A DNA stretch of 19,430 nucleotides from Penaeus vannamei (lineage: Eukaryota; Arthropoda; Malacostraca; Decapoda; Penaeidae): NCBI RefSeq assembly GCF_042767895.1, contig NC_091575.1, positions 32,857,395-32,876,824 of the forward strand, read 5' to 3'. The notes below the pieces were generated by a model. That model worked only from the letters and a program-made list of their open reading frames with translations, was not told the DNA's origin and did no database searches. The position numbers and the translations under genes were made by a program. Positions 1-10,697 of this stretch are shown in pieces. Numbering within the stretch: the first letter of the stretch is position 1; every line of letters starts with the position of its first letter.

Positions 1-470
1 ATCCCCTACCTCCACCCCATCCTCTCCCATTCCCCTATCCCCCGGCTATTTGGAGATACAAGGCACCCACTTCCCTACCTCCCCACCATTCCCCATCCCC
101 ATCTGGCTCTGTGGGAATACAGGGCACCCACTTTCCCTATCCCATTCCCCTACCTCCCCCCATTCTTCCCATCCCCCATCCCCCCGGCTCTGTGAGCTCA
201 GGGCTTCCCACTTCCCCTCACCCCATCCCCTACCTCCTCCCCACCTCACACCCACCCCATCCCCCATCCCCATCCCCCCGGCTCTGTGGGACTCCAGGGC
301 ACCCACTTCCCTTACCCCCTTCCTCTACCTCCTCCCCATCCCCCTTCCCCTCCGGCTCTGTGAGGCTCCAGGTTACCCACTTCCCTCCCCCATTCCCCAG
401 CTCCACCCCATCCCATAGCTCCACCCCATCCCCTACCTCCACCCCATCCCCCCTACCTCCCCCCTTGTCT
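1..470. repeat. C-rich degenerate minisatellite, about 5 copies
   Basis: A landmark word GGCTCTGTG (GGCTATTTG in the first copy) recurs at about 44, 105, 186, 280 and 354, giving spacings of 61, 81, 94 and 74 bp. Each landmark is followed by a version of CAGGGCACCCACTTCCCT and then a variable filler built from CCCCATCCC and CTACCTCC. The filler length differs between copies, which explains the uneven spacing. Both strands stay open over parts of this block because of its composition, not because it codes for protein. The repeat may extend to the left of the window. Confidence 0.85.
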
Positions 471-554
471 GTAGGTCTCCCGTGCGGCCACAATAAAGGC
501 CCAGGACCGGCGTGGCAGGTTCGTTTTAAAGGGACGTCTGCCTTCACGCGGCCG
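471..554. other. Short unique spacer between two arrays
   Basis: This 84-bp stretch has no tandem structure. It begins after a long pyrimidine tract with TGTCTGTAG followed by G (TAG at 472-474), which resembles a 3' splice acceptor. AATAAA follows at 492-497, a poly(A)-signal hexamer. Both motifs are short and there is no reading frame or upstream exon to support them, so I annotate only the spacer. Confidence 0.5.
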
Positions 555-3500
555 GCCCCGTCCTTCCCTCTGGCTGCTGGCTGCCCGGCCGCGGGGACGA
601 CCTCCTCCTCTGCTCCTCCTCCGGGCCCCCGTCCCTCCGCTGCTCGTCTCGGGGGGGGGGGGATGGACCTCGGGGGGACGACCTCCTCCTCTGCTCCTCT
701 CCGGCCCCGTCCCTCCGCTGCTCGGCTCGGGGGGTGGACCTCGGGGGGACGACCTCCTCCTCTGCTCCTCCTCCGGGCCCCGTCCCTCCGCTGCTCGGCT
801 CGGGGGGATGGACCTCGGGGGGACGACCTCCTCCTCTGCTCCTCTCCGGGCCCCCGTCCCTCCGCTGCTCGGCTCGGGGGGATGGACCTCGGGGGGACGA
901 CCTCCTCCTCTGCTCCTCCTCCGGCCCCGTCCCTCCGCTGCTCGGCTCGGGGGGGGGGGGGGGGATGGACCTCGGGGGGACGCCCTCCTCCTCTGCCCCT
1001 CCTCCGGGCCCCCGTCCCTCCGCTGCCCGGCTCGGGGGGGGGGGGGGTGGACCTCGGGGGGACGACCTCCTCCTCTGCTCCTCCTCCGGGCCCCGTCCCT
1101 CCGCTGCTCGGCTCGGGGGGGGGGGGGGGGGGATGGACCTCGGGGGGGCGACCTCCTCCTCTGCTCCTCCTCCGGGCCCCGTCCCTCCGCTGCGCGGCTC
1201 GGGGGGGGGGGGGGGACCTCGGGGGGACGACCTCCTCCTCTGCTCCTCCTCCGGGCCCCGTCCCTCCGCTGCTCGGCTCGGGGGGGGGGGACCTCGGGGG
1301 ACGACCTCCCTCCTCTGCTCCTCCTCCGGGGCCGTCCCTCCGCTGCTCGGCTCGGGGGATGGACCTCGGGGGGACGACCTCCTCCTCTGCTCCTCCTCCG
1401 GGCCCCGTCCCTCCGCTGCTCGGCTCGGGGGGGGGGGGATGGACCTCAGGGGGACGACCTCCTCCTCTGCTCCTCCTCCGGGCCCCGTCCCTCCGCTGCT
1501 CGGCTCGGGGGATGGACCTCGGGGGGACGACCTCCTCCTCTGCTCCTCCTCCGCTCCGTCCCTCCGCTGCTCGGGGGGGGGGGGATGGACCTCGGGGGGA
1601 CGACCTCCTCCTCTGCTCCTCCTCCGGGCCCCGTCCCTCCGCTGCTCGGCTCGGGGGGGGGGATGGACCTCGGGGGGACGACCTCCTCCTCTGCTCCTCC
1701 TCCGGGCCCCGTCCCTCCCGCTGCTCGGCTCGGGGGGGGGTGGGATGGACCTCGGGGGGACGACCTCCTCCTCTGCTCCTCCTCCGGGCCCCGTCCCTCC
1801 GCTGCTCGGCTCGGGGGGGGGGGGATGGACCTCGGGGGACGACCTCCTCCTCTGCTCCTCCTCCGGGCCTCCGTCCCTCCGCTGCTCGGCTCGGGGGGGG
1901 GGGGGGGGGATGGACCTCAGGGGACGACCTCCTCCTCTGCTCCTCCTCCGGGCCCCGTCCCTCCGCTGCTCGGCTCGGGGGGGGGGGGGGGATGGACCTC
2001 GGGGGGACGACCTCCTCCCTCTGCTCCTCCTCCGGGCCCCGTCCCTCCGCTGCTCCCGGCTCGGGGGGGGGGGGGGGATGGACCTCGGGGGACGACCTCC
2101 TCCTCTGCTCCTCCTCCGGGCCCCGTCCCTCCGCTGCTCGGCTCGGGGGGGGGGGGGGTGGACCTCGGGGGGACGACCTCCTCCTCTGCTCCTCCTCCGG
2201 GCCCCGTCCCTCCGCTGCTCGGCTCGGGGGGGTGGGGGATGGACCTCGGGGGGACGACCTCCTCCTCTGCTCCTCCTCCGGGCCCCGTCCCTCCGCTGCT
2301 CGGCTCGGGGGGGGGGGGGGATGGACCTCGGGGGGACGACCTCCTCCTCTGCCTCCTCCTCCGGGCCCCGTCCCTCCTGCTGCTCGGCTCGGGGGGGGAT
2401 GAGGACCTCGGGGGGACTGACCTCCTCCTCTGCTCCTCCTCCGGGGCCCCGTCCCTCCGCTGCTCGGCTTCCAGAGGGGGGGGGATGGGACCTCGGGGGG
2501 ACGACCTCCTCCCTCTGCTCCTCCGGGCCCCGTCCCTCTCGCTGCCTTCGGCTCGAAGGGGGGATGGACCTCGGGGGGACGACCTCCTCCTCTGCTCCTC
2601 CTCCTCCCGGGCCCCGTCCCTCCGCTGCTCGGCTCGGGGGGGGGGGGGGATGGACCTCGGGGGGACGACCTCTCCTCCTCTGCTCCTCCTTTCCGGGCCT
2701 CCCGTCCCTCCGCTGCTCGGCTCGGGGGGGGGGGGGGGGATGGACCTCGGGGGGACGACCCTCCTCCTCTGCTCCTCCTCCGGGCCCGCCCGTCCCTCCG
2801 CTGCTCGGCTCGGGGGGGGGGGGGATGGACCTCAGGGGGACGACCTCCTCCTCTGCTCCTCCTCCGGGCCCCGATCCCTCCAGCTGCTCGGCTCGGGGGG
2901 GTGAAGGGTGGATTTCTTGACCTCTCTGAAGACCTCCTCCTCTGCTCCTCCTCCGGGCCCCGTCCCTCCGCTGCTCGGCTTCCAGGGGGGGATGGACCTC
3001 CGGGGGGACGGGACCTCCCTCCTCCTCTGCTCCTCCTCCGGGGCCCCGTCCCTCCGCTGCTCTGGCTCAGGGGGGGTGGACGGACCTGACCTCCTCCTCT
3101 GCTCCCTCTCCTCCGGGCCCCGTCCCTCCGCTGCTCGGCTCGGGGGGATGGACCTCGGGGGGACGACCTCCCTCCTCCGCTGCCCCTCCTCCGGGCCCCG
3201 TCCCTCCGCTGCTCGGCTCGGGGGGGGGATGGACCTGAGGGGGACGACCTCTCCTCCCTCTGCTCCTCCTCCGGGCCCCGTCCCTCCGCTGCTCGGCTCA
3301 GGGGGGGGGATGGACCTCGGGGACGACCTGCCTCCCTTCCAGGCTCCCCGTCCTCTCCGCTGCTTCGGCTCGTGGGGGATGGACCTCGGGGGGACGACCT
3401 CCTCCTCTGCTCCTCCTCCGGGCCCCGTCCCTTCCGCTGCTCGGCTCGGGGGGGGGGGGGGATGGACCCTCGGGGGGACGACCTCCTCCTCTGCTCCTCC

Positions 3501-4635
3501 TCCGGGCCCCCGTCCCTCCGCTGCTCGGCTCGGGGGGGGGGGGGGATGGACCTCGGGGGGACGACCTCCCTCCTCTGCTCCTCCTCCGGGCCCCGTCCCT
3601 CCGCTGCTCTCGGCTCGGGGGGGGGGGGGGATGGACCCCTCAGGGGGACGACCTCCTCCTCTGCTCCTCCTCCGGGCCCCGTCCCTCCGCTGCTCGGCTC
3701 GGGGGGGGGGACCTCGGGGACGGACCTCCCTCCCTGCTCCTCCCCTCCGCCCCGTCCCTCCGCTGCCCGGCCTGGGGGGATGGACCTCAGGGGACAAGCC
3801 TCCCCTCCCTCTGCTCCTCCTCCGGGCTCCCGTCCCTCCGCTGCTCGGCTCCCGTGGGGGGATGGACCTCAGGGGGGACGACCTCCTCCTCTGCTCCTCC
3901 TCTCCGGGCCCCGTCCCTCCGCTGCTCGGCTCGGGGGGGGGGGGGGGATGGACCTCGGGGGGACGACCTCCTCCTCTGCTCCTTCTCCGGGCCCCGTCCC
4001 TCCGCTGCTCGGCTCGGGGGGGGGGGGGGATGGACCCCTCGGGGGGACGACCTCCTCCTCTGCTCCTCCTCCGGGCCCCGTCCCTCCGCTGCTCCCGGCT
4101 CGGGGGGGGGGGGGGATGGACCTCAGGGGGACGACCTCCCTCCTCTGCTCCCTTCCTCCGGGCTCCCGTCCCTCCGCTGCTCGGCTCGGGGGGGGGGGGG
4201 ATGGACCTCGGGGGGACGACCTCCCTCCTCTGCTCCTCCTCCGGGCCCCGTCCCTTCCCGCTGCTGTCGGCTCGGGGGGGGGGGGGGGATGGACCTCGGG
4301 GGGACGATCACCTCCTCCTCTGCTCCTCCTCCGGGCCCCGTCCCTCCGCTGCTCGGGCTCGGGGGGGGGGGGGGATGGACCTCGGGGGGACACGACCTCC
4401 TCCTCTGCTCCTCTCTCCGGGCCCCGTCCCTCCGCTGCTCGGCTCGGGGGGGGGGGGGGGATGGACCCTCGGGGGGACGACCTCCTCCTCTGCTCCTCCT
4501 CCGGGCCCCCGTCCCTCCGCTGCTCGGCTCGGGGGGGGGGGGATGGACCTCGGGGGGACGACCTCCTCCTCTGCTCCTCCTCCGGGGCCCCGTCCCTCCG
4601 CTGCTCACGGCTCGGGGGGGGATGGACCTCGGGGA

Positions 4636-4790
4636 TGACCTCCTCCCTCGGGCCTTGATCCACCCTGTCCCGCTGCTCGGCTCGAGGGGGGGGATGGACC
4701 CCGGGGACGACCTCCTCCTCTGCTCCTCCTCCAGACCCCGTCCACACTCGGCTCCGGGGGGGGGGGGGGGGATGGGGGACGACCTCTCTG
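4636..4790. repeat. Diverged patch inside the 77-bp array
   Basis: Units here keep the ACGACCTCC and GCTGCTCGGCTC landmarks but have lost parts of the middle. One stretch reads CGGGCCTTGATCCACCCTGT where the consensus has the CCGGGCCCCGTCCCTCC block. The next unit lacks the ATGGACCTC word. The patch is flanked on both sides by near-consensus units. Confidence 0.6.
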
Positions 4791-5344
4791 CTCCTCCTCC
4801 GGGCCCCCGTCCCTCCGCTGCTCGGCTCGGGGGGGGGGGGGAGGGGCCTCGGGGGGGGGGCCTCCTCCTCTGCTCCTCCTCCAGGGCCCTGTCCCTCCGC
4901 TGCTCGGCTCGGGGGATGGACCCTCAGGGGACGACCTCCTCTCCTCTGCTCCTCCCTCCCGGGCCCCAGCTCCCTCCGCTGCTCGGCTCGGGGGGGGTGG
5001 ACCTCGGGGGGGACGACCTCCACTCCTCTGCTCCTCCTCCGGGCCCCGTCCCTCCTGCTGCTCGGCTCGGGGGGGGGGGGGATGGACCTCGGGGGGACGA
5101 CCTCCTCCCCTCTGCTCCTTCCTCCGGGCTCCCCGTCCCTCCGCTGCTCGGCTCGGGGGGGGGGGGATGGACCTCGGGGGGACGAGACCTCCTCCTCTGC
5201 TCCTCCTCCGGGCCCCGTCCCCTCCGCTGCTCGGCTCGGGGGGGGGGGGGATGGACCTCAGGGGGGACGACCTCCTCCTCTGCTCCTCCTCCGGGCCCCG
5301 TCCCTCCGCTGCTCGGCTCGGGGGGATGGACCCTCGTGGGGACG

Positions 5345-5850
5345 ACCTCCTCCTACTCTGCCTTCCTGCCCTGTCCTGGCTGCTCGTATTCGGGATATCC
5401 TGGGGGACGACCTTCCCTGCTCCTCCTCCGGCCCTGTCCCTGCTGCTCGGCTCTGGACACTGGGACGACCTCCTCCTCCCTCCTCCGGGCCCCGTCCCTC
5501 CGCTGCTCGGCTCGGGGGGATGGACCCTCAGGGGTGGACCAGACCTCCTCCCTCTGCTCCTCCTCCTGGGGCCCCGTCCCTCCGCTGCTCGGCTCGGGGG
5601 GGGGGGGGATGGACCTCGGGGGACACCCTCCTCTGCCTTCCATTCGTCCTCCGGCTGCTCGGCTCGGGGATAACTTCGGGGACGACCTCCTCCTGCTCCT
5701 CTGGCTCTGTCCCCTGCTGCCTGGCTCGGGGTGTGGGACAATCCTGGGGTGACGACCTGCCTCCTCTGCTCCCTTCCTCCGGGCCCCCTGTCCCTCCGCT
5801 CGCTCTGGCTCGGGGGATGGACCTCCAGGGGGACGGCACTCTCCTGCCTC
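5345..5850. repeat. Most diverged interior segment of the 77-bp array
   Basis: Units around 5345-5475 and 5630-5850 have lost the long G run and carry many substitutions and deletions. Examples are the CTCGTATTCGGGATATCCTG stretch near 5382 and CTGGACACTGGGACGACC near 5452. A few near-consensus units sit between them at about 5478-5620. The changes are not confined to homopolymers, so simple long-read indel error does not explain them. This looks like an older or relaxed part of the array. Confidence 0.6.
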
Positions 5851-8304
5851 TGCTCCCTTCCTCCGGGGCCCCGTCCCTCGCGCTGCTCGGGGCTCGGGGG
5901 ATGGACCTCAGGGGACGACCTCCTTCCTCCGGGGCTCCGTCCCTCCGCTGCTCGGCTCGGGGGGGGGGGGGGGATGGACCTCGGGGGGACAGACCTCCTC
6001 CCTCTGCTCCTCCTCCGGGCCCCGTCCCTCCAGCTGCTCGGCTCAGGGGGTGGACCTCTCGGGGACGACTCCGCTGCTCGGCTCGGGGGAGGACTGCTCC
6101 TCCTCCGGGCCCCGTCCCTCCGCTGCTCGGCTCGGGGGGGGGGGGATGGACCTCAGGGGGACGACCTCCTCCTCTCGCTCCTCCCCTCCAGGCCCCGTCC
6201 CTCCGCTGCTCGGCTCGGGGGGGGGGGGGATGACCTCAGGGGGACGACCTCCTCCTCCTGCGTCTCTCCTCCGGGCCCCGTCCCTCCGCTGCTCGGCTCC
6301 CGGGGGGGATGGACCTCAGGAGGACAGAACTCCCTCCTGGCCTTCTCTGCCTCCAGGGCACCCGTCCCTCCGCTGCTCGGCTCGGGGGGGGATGGACCTC
6401 GGGGGGGACGACCTCCTCCTGCTGCTCCTCCTCCGGGCCCCGTCCCTCCGCTGCTCGGCTCGGGGGGGGGGGGGATGGACCTCAGGGGGACGACCTCCTC
6501 CTCTGCTCCTCCTCCTCCACTGGGCCCCCGTCCCTCCAAGGCCTGCCTCGGCTCAGGACCTGGGGATAACCTCGGGGAGGACCTGCTGCTCCTCCTTCCG
6601 GGCCCCGTCCCTCCGCTGCCCGGCTGGGGGGGGGGATGGACCTCGGGGGGACGACCTCCTCCTCCGGGCCCCCGTCCCTCCGCTGCCCGGCTCGGGGGGG
6701 GGGGATGGACCTCGGGGGGACGACCTCCCTCCTTCTGCTCCTCCTCCAGGGCCCCGTCCCTCCTGCTGCTCGGCTCGGGGGGGGGGGGATGGACCTCAGG
6801 GGGACGACCTCCTCCTCTGCTCCTCCTCCGGGCCCCGTCCCTCCTGCTGCTCGGCTCGGGGGGGGGGGGGGGATGGACCCTCGGGGGGACGACCTCCTCC
6901 TCTGCTCCTCCTCCGGGCCCCGTCCCTCCGCTGCTCGGCTCGGGGGGTGGGGGATGGACCTCGGGGGGACGACCTCCTCCTCTTGCTCCTCCTCCGGGGC
7001 CCCGTCCCTCCGCTGCTCGGCTCGGGGGGTGGGGGATGGACCTCGGGTGGGACGACCTCCTCCTCTGCTCCTCCCTCCGGGCCCCGTCCCTCCGCTGCTC
7101 GGCTCGGGGGGGGGGGGATGGACCTCGGGGGGGCGACCTCCTCCTCTGCTCCTCCTCCCGGCCCCGTCCCTCCGCTGCTCCGCTCGGGGGGGGGGGGCAT
7201 GGACGCCTCAGGGGGACGACCTCCTCCTCTGCTCCTCCTCCGGGCCCCGTCCCTCCGCTGCCTCGGCTGGCGGGGATGGACCCGGGGACGACCTCCTGCT
7301 CCCTCCTCCGTCTGTCCGCAGCTCGGTCAGGGGGGGGCTGGGCCTCGGGGGGCCGCCCCCCTCCTCTGCTCCTCCCCCGGGCCCCGTCCCCCCGCTGCTC
7401 GGCTCGGGGGGGGAGGGGATGGACCTCGGGGGGACGACCTCCTCCTCTGCTCCTCCTCCGGGCCCCGTCCCTCCGCTGCTCGGCTCGGGGGGGGGGGGGA
7501 TGGACCTCGGGGGGACGACCTCCTCCTCTGCTCCTCTCTCCGGGCCCCGTCCTCTGCCGCTGCTCGGCTCGGGGGGGGGGGGGGGGGGGGATGGACCTCG
7601 GGGGGACGACCTCCTCCCTCTGCTCCTCCTCCGGGCCCCGTCCTCCGCTGCTCGGCTCGGGGATGGGACCTCGGGGGACGACCTCCCGCTCCTCCTCCGG
7701 CCCCGGTCCGCTCCGCTGCTCGGCTCGGGGGGGGGGGGGATGGACCTCAGGGGGACGACCTCCTCCTGCTGCAAGCCCTCCTCCTCCGGGCCCCGTCCTC
7801 TCCGCTGCCTCGGCTCGGGGGGGATGGACCTCAGGGATTGACCTCCTCCTCTGCTCCCAGGCCCCGTCCCTCCACTTCTCCCGGCTCGGGGGGGAGGGGA
7901 TGGACCTCCAGTCCCTCCTGCTCCTCAGGCCCCGTCCCTCCGCTGCTCTCTCGGCTCGGGGGGGGGATGGACCTCGGACGACCTCCTCCTCCAGCCCTCC
8001 TCAGGCCCCGTCCCTCCGCTGCTCAAGCTCAGGGGGGGGACGACCTCCTCCTCTCGCTCCTCCACTCCTAGGGCTCCGTCCCTCCGCTGCTCGGCTCGGG
8101 GGGGGATGCTTGATCTTCGGGGGACGACCTCTCTCTGCCTCTGCTCAGCTCCTCTCCGATCTTTCGTCCCTCCTGCTGCTCGGCTCGAGGGGGGGGGGGG
8201 ATGGACCTCGGGGGGACGACCTCCTCCTCTGCACTTTCCTCCTCCGGGCCCCGTCCCTCCGCTGCTCGGCTCGGGGGGGGGGGGGGGGACCCGGGGGGTT
8301 CCGT

Positions 8305-8377
8305 CTCGTTTCTCGTTTGTTTTTTTTTTTTTTTTTTTTAGATTTTTTTTGTTTGTATTTTTGTTTAGATTTATCTA

Positions 8378-8380
<3 letters not shown>
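8305..8380. repeat. T-rich low-complexity tract with a 20-base poly-T run
   Basis: An uninterrupted run of 20 T occupies 8320-8339, followed by more T-rich sequence with scattered GTTTG and AGATTT words. It directly follows the GC-rich array, so composition flips within about 30 bp. I looked for a retroposon body whose A-tail this could be on the minus strand and saw none. Confidence 0.9.
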
Positions 8381-8413
<33 letters not shown>

Positions 8414-8441
8414 CATCATTATTATTATTATTATTATTATT
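8378..8441. repeat. (ATT)n trinucleotide microsatellite
   Basis: About 20 ATT units are present, interrupted once near 8413 by ATCATC. Six-frame translation gives runs of isoleucine or leucine that are artefacts. Confidence 0.95.
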
Positions 8442-8700
8442 TTTATATTTTTAAAAGATTTTTTGTTTGTATTTTTTTATAGATTTTTTTTTGTATTTTT
8501 TGGGGTACTTTTTTCTTTTTGGTTTCTTTTCCTGTTTTTGTTTTTCTCGTTCCGTCTCTTTTTTCTCCTTTTCTCTTTCACTTTTTCGTTTTCTGATCTC
8601 TCTCTTTCTTTCTCCCTTTCTCTTTTCTTTCTTTCTCTCTTTCTCCCTCACTCACTCACTCATTCTCTCTCTCTTATTACTCTTTCGCTTTCTCTCTTTA
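8442..8700. repeat. T-rich then CTTT/CT pyrimidine tract
   Basis: The first part (to about 8530) is T-rich with GTTTG and TATTTTT words. The second part (about 8531-8700) is almost all pyrimidine on the plus strand, built from TCTCTTTC, CTTTCTCCC and CACTCACTCA words. No gene signal is seen. Confidence 0.85.
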
Positions 8701-8946
8701 TTTTGTTTCTGTCTGTTTGTGGGTGACTTCATTTATATGTATTTAAATCTATGTATGCAAATCTATGTAGATCGATAGACAGAGATAGACAGAGAGGGGG
8801 ATAGATAAAGGATTAATATAAAGATTATTGTTCCAGAGTCTTTTGTTCTATTATTGAAAAAATAAAGATAAAGTTAAGAAATAATGAAGACTAAGGTGAG
8901 ACAATTCCAATATAACATATTTCATTACAGTGTACCATTTTTTGTG

Positions 8947-8947
<1 letters not shown>
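8701..8947. other. AT-rich spacer without recognised genes
   Basis: This is mostly non-repetitive AT-rich DNA. It contains a short imperfect repeat of ATCTATGTA words near 8746-8772 followed by GATAGACAGA repeats. I see no coding frame, RNA gene or transposon hallmark. It does not match the composite satellite that starts downstream, so it marks that array's left flank. Confidence 0.6.
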
Positions 8948-9008
<61 letters not shown>

Positions 9009-9034
9009 CCACACACAGTCACACACACACACAC
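8948..9034. repeat. (CA)n microsatellite
   Basis: About 27 pure CA units are followed by a slightly interrupted part containing CTCACACCC and CAGTCACAC. It sits directly before the first composite satellite unit, in the position that CA tracts hold in all later units, so it is probably the tail of a truncated unit. Confidence 0.95.
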
Positions 9035-9457
9035 GATATATTTGTTCATATCTTTATTCATCCAGTCACCTCTTTGAATAGATTTTTGTGATTTCCTATA
9101 TAGAAAAGCCTTGGACAGGTTCTTAATCCTGAAATCATATATGAGAACTAAATAATACTTACAAACACGGGTATATTTTGTAGTGTGATGTATAACTAGG
9201 CAGTGTAGGCACATTTCCAGTGATAATTCCTATCATGGTACAAAACCTTCATGTTTCTCTTATAGAACAGATATCAAGACATACATCTTATACAGAATGA
9301 GCATCTCTCTCTCTCTCTCTCCTTTGCTGTCTCTTTCTCTCTATCTCCTCTCTCTCTCTCTCTGTATGTATGTCTTTCTCTTTCGCTCTCTCTCTCTCTC
9401 TCTCTTGCTGCCTCTTTCTCTCTACCTCCTATCTCTCTCAATACACACACACACACA

Positions 9458-9516
<59 letters not shown>

Positions 9517-9524
9517 ACACACAC
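9035..9524. repeat. Composite satellite unit A (490 bp)
   Basis: The unit starts at GATATATTTGTTCATA. It has an AT-rich core of about 265 bp ending at GAATGAGCATC, a (CT)-rich block at about 9303-9440 and a (CA)n block at about 9441-9524. The CT block holds two rounds of a CTTTCTCTCTA(T/C)CTCC phrase. Units A and B share GATTTCCTATATAGAAAAGC, which differs in units C and D. Confidence 0.93.
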
Positions 9525-9959
9525 GATATATTTGTTCATATTTTTATTCATTCAGTCACCTCTTTGAATAGATTTTTGTGATTTCCTATATAGAAAAGCC
9601 TTGGACAGGTTCTTAATCCTGAATTCATATATAAGAACTAAATAATACAAACACGGGTATATTTTGTAGTGTGATGTATAACGAGGCAGTATAGGCACAT
9701 TTCCAGTGATAATTCCTTTCATGGTGCAAAACCTTCATGTTTCTCTTATAGAACAGATATCAAGACATACATCTTATACAGAATGAGCATCTCTCTCTCT
9801 CTCTCCTTTGCTGTCTCTTTCTCTCTATCTCCTATCTCTCTCTCTGTCTGTCTGTATGTCTTTCTTTCTCTTTCGCTCTCTCTCTCTCTCTCTCTCTCTC
9901 TTGCTGTCTCTTTCTCTCTATCTCCTATCTCTCTCTCTACACACACACACACACACACA

Positions 9960-10002
<43 letters not shown>

Positions 10003-10034
10003 ACACACACATACACACACTCACACACACACAC
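9525..10034. repeat. Composite satellite unit B (510 bp)
   Basis: This has the same order as unit A: AT-rich core, CT block at about 9789-9937, then CA block to 10034. Differences from A are a few substitutions, a missing four bases after AACTAAATAATA, and longer CT and CA tracts. CAGACAC and CATACAC interruptions in its CA block recur in unit C. Confidence 0.93.
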
Positions 10035-10655
10035 GATATATTTGTTCATATTTTTATTCATTCAGTCACCTCTTTAAATAGATTTTTGTGATTAGCTATA
10101 TAGGAAAGCCTTGGACAAGTTCTTAATCCTGAATTCATGTATAAGAACTAAATAATAGATACAAACACGGGTATATTTTGTAGTGATGTATAACTAAATT
10201 CATATATAAGAACTAAATAATAGATACAAACACGGGTATATTTTGTAGTGTAATGTATAACTAAATTCATATATAAGAACTAAATAATAGTTACAAACAC
10301 GGGTATATTTTGTAGTGTAATGTATAACTAAATTCATATATAAGAACTAAATAATAGTTACAAACACGGGTATATTTTGTAGTGTGATGTATAACGAAGC
10401 AGTCTAGGCACATTTTCAGTGATAATTCCTATCATGGTGCAAAACCTTCATGTTTCTCTTATAGAACAGATATCAAGACATACATCTTATACAGAATGAG
10501 CATCTCTCTCTCTCTCTCCTTTGCTGTCTCTTTCTCTCTATCTCCTATCTCTCTCTCTGTCTGTATGTCTCTCTTTCGCTCTCTCTCTCTCTCTCTCTTG
10601 CTGTCTTTTTCTCTCTATCTCCTATCTCTCTCTATATACACACACACACACACAT

Positions 10656-10697
<42 letters not shown>

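Larger units (their letters stand above)
555..8292. repeat. Large GC-rich minisatellite, unit about 77 bp, about 100 copies, with poly-G runs
   Basis: The unit reads, in pieces: ATGGACCTCGGGGGGACGAC, CTCCTCCTCTGCTCCTCCTC, CGGGCCCCGTCCCTCCGCTG, CTCGGCTC, then a run of G. Most units match closely. The main length variable is the G run, from about 5 to 20 bases (18 G at 1115-1132, 20 G at 7571-7590). Copy number is estimated from 7.7 kb divided by about 77 bp. The array opens with a diverged half unit near 555-597 and ends in G-rich sequence near 8292. Interior patches are clearly more diverged, for example about 4636-4790, 5345-5475, 5630-5850, 6540-6610, 7260-7345 and 7840-8170. The consensus unit has no TAA, TAG or TGA in any of the six frames, so very long open frames cover the array. 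Frame is lost at nearly every unit because G runs differ in length, which argues against coding. Confidence 0.97.

Noticed and set aside
8320..8441. A-tail of a minus-strand retroposon (poly-T followed by (ATT)n)
   Set aside because: The sequence that would be the element body is only CTTT/CT low-complexity DNA. No A/B boxes, reverse-transcriptase sequence or target-site duplication could be seen.
111..8454. Series of long plus-strand open frames (111-2402, 734-2920, 808-2904, 2908-4638, 3854-5752, 5731-8454, 6050-8071) and minus-strand partners such as 3869-5023
   Set aside because: All lie in tandem repeats whose unit has no stop codon in any frame. Frames shift at nearly every unit through G-run changes, several frames overlap over the same DNA, and the peptides are low-complexity P/G/S/R repeats without domains.
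8755..8762. Second octamer ATGCAAAT
   Set aside because: It lies in an AT-rich stretch of imperfect ATCTATGTA repeats with no TATA box, CpG island or other promoter sign, so chance is the likely explanation.
8106..8778. Plus-strand frames with poly-I, poly-F and poly-L runs that could look like membrane proteins
   Set aside because: They are translations of (ATT)n, T-rich and CTTT tracts. The hydrophobic runs are microsatellite artefacts.
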